Positions 6,142-7,796 of a stretch of 7,796 nt of DNA are shown in pieces. The stretch lies in NCBI GenBank assembly GCA_017408325.1, contig JAFQUW010000081.1, positions 1 to 7,796 of the forward strand, in the 5' to 3' direction. The position numbers and the translations under genes were made by a program. The notes under the pieces were generated by a model that made no database searches, was not told the DNA's origin, and was given only the letters and a program-made list of their open reading frames with translations. Position 1 is the stretch's first letter, and every line of letters begins with the position of its first letter. Source of the DNA: Clostridia bacterium (lineage in GTDB: Bacteria > Bacillota > Clostridia > Oscillospirales > SIG627).

Positions 6142-6170
6142 TTGACGGAAATGGATAAAAGGTGTAAAAT
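6142..6170 (+). promoter_or_regulatory. Sigma-A-type promoter of the LRR/dockerin gene
   Basis: TTGACG (6142-6147) and TAAAAT (6165-6170) are separated by exactly 17 bp, close to consensus. Transcription would start near 6177, giving a leader of about 33 nt that carries AGGAG (6198-6202), 7 nt before the ATG at 6210. No operator-like repeat is visible. Confidence 0.75.
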
Positions 6171-6209
6171 AATATAAATCAGCGTACTCACTTGCTTAGG
6201 AGTTACATT

Positions 6210-7547
6210 ATGAAAAAAAAGACCCGTATCTATACTCTCGCGCTCGCTCTGAGCCTTCTAACGGCTCTTTTGGCGCCATTTTCTTTTTCATCTGCCGCAT
6301 CAACAGTTGAAATTCCGGTTGTGAGCGCAAACGTCGATTGTTTGTACAACAATATGGCTGCTGGGCCCGAAGCTTGCATTCCTGCCCTGAGACAGAAAGG
6401 TCACTTTTGGTTCAACGCTTCTATGTACGATACCCCCGGTTCGGATAGTATTGCCAGGCCCGGTGAGCGTTACCTGACACTTGAGCTCGGTAAGACGGCG
6501 GATTTGTCTTCTATCCATATTCAGTGGTACCAGGGCAATGGCCCTGCGCCGGACTATGCACCTACCGGTGATAAACAGCGTAAGTACTTCTTCGTCATCC
6601 AGGCTTCCAAGGAAGTAACAGGTGATGACAACTTTGTCGACATTTACGGCAACTACGAAAATAACGACATCAAACTCTCCGGCACCGGCGTTGATGCCGA
6701 AAAGTACATTGTAAACTTCGAAGGAGCAAAGCGCATCCGTATTTGGGGCTTCGGCAACGACGGCGGCGCGGAGAGCTACGGCTCCCTGAACTTCGCCATT
6801 CGTTCTATAAGGGTATATGGCACTATTCCTGAGTCTCCTGAATCTGTTGATGGATCCATCTACTATCAGGTAACCAATGGCGAGGCGATCATTACCAAGT
6901 GTGACAAATCTGTTTCGGGTGCCCTTGTAATTCCTTCCGTGCTTGGAGATTTTCCTGTCACGGATATTGAGAACGCTGCGTTCAGTGGTTGTACGGGTCT
7001 AACTTCTGTCATTCTCCCAACAAGTGTGACAAGAGTTCCGGATTCTGGATTTAAGGGTTGCACAAGCCTGAAATCAGTTGCTATTCCCGAAGGAGTGACC
7101 CGCATTGGAAGTGGCGCTTTCGAAGGCTGCACTAGTTTGGAGTCAATAACAATTCCAGCGAGTGTGACAAATATTGGAGCAATGGCTTTTTATAATTGTT
7201 CCGCTTTAACTTCTATTACGCTGCCAGAGAACGTAACAATAGTTGGGGCAGAAGCTTTTTATGGTTGCACCGCCTTGACTGCCGCTACCATTTTGAATAC
7301 TTCTACAACCCTTGGTTATGGTTCAAATACTTTTTACGGTGTGCCTGCTGCTTTCGCCATCTATGGCTACAAGAGTAGTACGGCAGAGACCTATGCTTCC
7401 GATAATGGTCACGCCTTCGTGGATCTGAATGCCGAACCTGAAAAAGAAATTGTACCCGGCGACTGCGACGGCGACGGAAAAGTGTCGATGAACGATTTGA
7501 CGCTCTTGGCAAAATACCTTGCCGGTCACGATGTCACCCTAGGATAA
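6210..7547 (+). CDS. Secreted discoidin-like / BspA-type LRR protein with a half dockerin
   Basis: A 445-aa exported protein. Residues 1 to about 30 are a Sec signal peptide (KKK start, hydrophobic core, SSAA end). Residues about 33-205 look like a galactose-binding/F5-8 type C (discoidin-like) beta-sandwich, with LTLELGKTADLSSIHIQWY and the typical end IRSIRVYG. Residues 256 to about 370 are five 23-residue BspA/LRR_5 repeats (AF-x-x-C-x-x-L-x-S-x-x-x-P-x-x-V-T). A linker leads to GDCDGDGKVSMNDLTLLAKY (417-436), one calcium-binding dockerin repeat with Asp418, Asp420, Asp422, Ser426 and Asp429. A normal type I dockerin has two such repeats; this one stops after LAGHDVTLG. Together these parts suggest a surface or secreted binding protein for glycans or mucin-like ligands (inference). 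The ATG at 6210 is preferred to a TTG at 6192 because AGGAG lies 7 nt before it. The gene is monocistronic, bounded by hairpins. Confidence 0.85.
   Translation: MKKKTRIYTLALALSLLTALLAPFSFSSAASTVEIPVVSANVDCLYNNMAAGPEACIPALRQKGHFWFNASMYDTPGSDSIARPGERYLTLELGKTADLSSIHIQWYQGNGPAPDYAPTGDKQRKYFFVIQASKEVTGDDNFVDIYGNYENNDIKLSGTGVDAEKYIVNFEGAKRIRIWGFGNDGGAESYGSLNFAIRSIRVYGTIPESPESVDGSIYYQVTNGEAIITKCDKSVSGALVIPSVLGDFPVTDIENAAFSGCTGLTSVILPTSVTRVPDSGFKGCTSLKSVAIPEGVTRIGSGAFEGCTSLESITIPASVTNIGAMAFYNCSALTSITLPENVTIVGAEAFYGCTALTAATILNTSTTLGYGSNTFYGVPAAFAIYGYKSSTAETYASDNGHAFVDLNAEPEKEIVPGDCDGDGKVSMNDLTLLAKYLAGHDVTLG
6975..7319 (+). repeat. Five in-frame 69-bp LRR_5 units
   Basis: Five units of 23 codons lie inside the LRR gene, beginning AAFSGC, SGFKGC, GAFEGC, MAFYNC and EAFYGC. 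The first four are regular; the fifth diverges after AATIL and is the capping unit. DNA similarity between units is modest, so the repeats are old at the nucleotide level and kept by protein structure. Confidence 0.85.
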
Positions 7548-7558
7548 TAAACACAAAC

Positions 7559-7587
7559 AGCCCCGGAGGGATGATCCTTCCGGGGCT
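7559..7587. terminator. Hairpin after the LRR gene, probable terminator
   Basis: A 13-bp stem with one G-T pair starts 12 bp after the stop codon (AGCCCCGGAGGGA with TCCTTCCGGGGCT, loop TGA). The following bases are AAATATTTG, a poor T-tract, so termination efficiency is uncertain. The outer nine bases of each arm are identical to those of the hairpin at 6108-6134. Confidence 0.6.
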
Positions 7588-7597
7588 AAATATTTGA

Positions 7598-7735
7598 AAA
7601 AGGAAAGACGGTTGTGGGAGACCGAGAGGCCGTGAAAAGCAAAAGCGTAAAAATGAAAAGCTCCTACAAAAACTCTTAATCATCAACGCGCTGCCCGATA
7701 TGATCGAACTCCTGAAAAGGATATTCGATCAGTAG
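7598..7735 (+). pseudogene. Possible decayed small ORF without a start codon
   Basis: Forty-five codons are open between a TGA at 7595-7597 and a TAG at 7733-7735, with no ATG, GTG or TTG near the front. The peptide is strongly basic at first (GRPRGREKQKRKNE) and then forms a likely amphipathic helix (LLQKLLIINALPDMIELLKR). It looks like the end of a small DNA-binding-type protein, but I recognise no family. It ends 15 bp before the second 46-bp repeat. The alternative is chance coding potential. Confidence 0.25.
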
Positions 7736-7750
7736 AGCGGAAGCCCGGGG

Positions 7751-7796
7751 AGTGATTGGGCGTCGGCAGATCAAAGTGGTATAGCCTGTGTAAATC
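7751..7796 (+). repeat. 46-bp direct repeat, copy 2, at the window end
   Basis: This is the second copy of the repeat at 6044-6089, in the same orientation, with a single mismatch. The window ends exactly at the last matching base, so the repeat may continue beyond it. In copy 1 the next bases are GGTTGGGTAAAC. Confidence 0.9.

Noticed and set aside
6192..6209. Earlier TTG start for the LRR protein
   Set aside because: It would put extra residues before the signal peptide and overlap the AGGAG ribosome binding site that serves the ATG at 6210.
6975..7319. Regularly spaced repeats as a CRISPR-like array
   Set aside because: The 69-bp period is in frame and encodes LRR_5 units; there are no identical repeats separated by unique spacers.

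Overview
The window looks like a piece of an anaerobic gut Firmicute (class Clostridia, probably an Oscillospiraceae/Ruminococcaceae-type lineage). The evidence is strong AGGAGG-type ribosome binding sites, sigma-A-type promoters, a DUF2975/YozG-like HTH/DUF4153 cluster, an XRE regulator with a zinc ribbon, an extracellular lipoprotein nucleotidase, and a secreted BspA-type leucine-rich-repeat protein ending in dockerin sequence. This assignment rests on family knowledge; no marker gene is present.

Layout. (1) 1-2476, plus strand: a promoter with two tandem operator-like dyads drives a three-gene operon: a DUF2975 membrane protein, a 68-aa Cro/C1-type HTH regulator, and a 521-aa DUF4153/DUF4173 polytopic membrane protein. 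The operon ends at a hairpin that can act as a terminator in both directions. (2) 2491-4939, minus strand: a lipoprotein of the 5'-nucleotidase/UshA family and, downstream and overlapping it, a cytosolic endonuclease/exonuclease/phosphatase (EEP) family hydrolase. A clear promoter and ribosome binding site precede the nucleotidase. (3) 5023-5710, minus strand: an XRE-family regulator with two membrane helices and a C-terminal zinc ribbon, with its own promoter region and a dyad that may be its operator. (4) 5711-6107: a gene-poor stretch holding one possible ORF tail and the first copy of a 46-bp repeat. (5) 6108-7796, plus strand: a hairpin, a textbook promoter, a secreted discoidin-like/LRR/half-dockerin protein, a sister hairpin, a decayed-looking ORF tail, and a second copy of the 46-bp repeat on which the window ends.

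How it fits together. The first operon is a regulator plus membrane-protein module whose regulator probably controls its own promoter. The nucleotidase and EEP pair suggests nucleotide or phosphoester handling, with one partner outside the membrane and one inside. However, the nucleotidase lacks three of the usual metal ligands, so its activity is doubtful. The last gene is a surface or secreted adhesion/carbohydrate-type protein sitting in a repeat-flanked, compositionally mixed block that may be one member of a dispersed cassette family. The most unusual points are the degenerate nucleotidase active site, the 71-bp nucleotidase/EEP overlap with no stop in between, the helically phased tandem dyads at the first promoter, and the repeat-flanked LRR/half-dockerin cassette.
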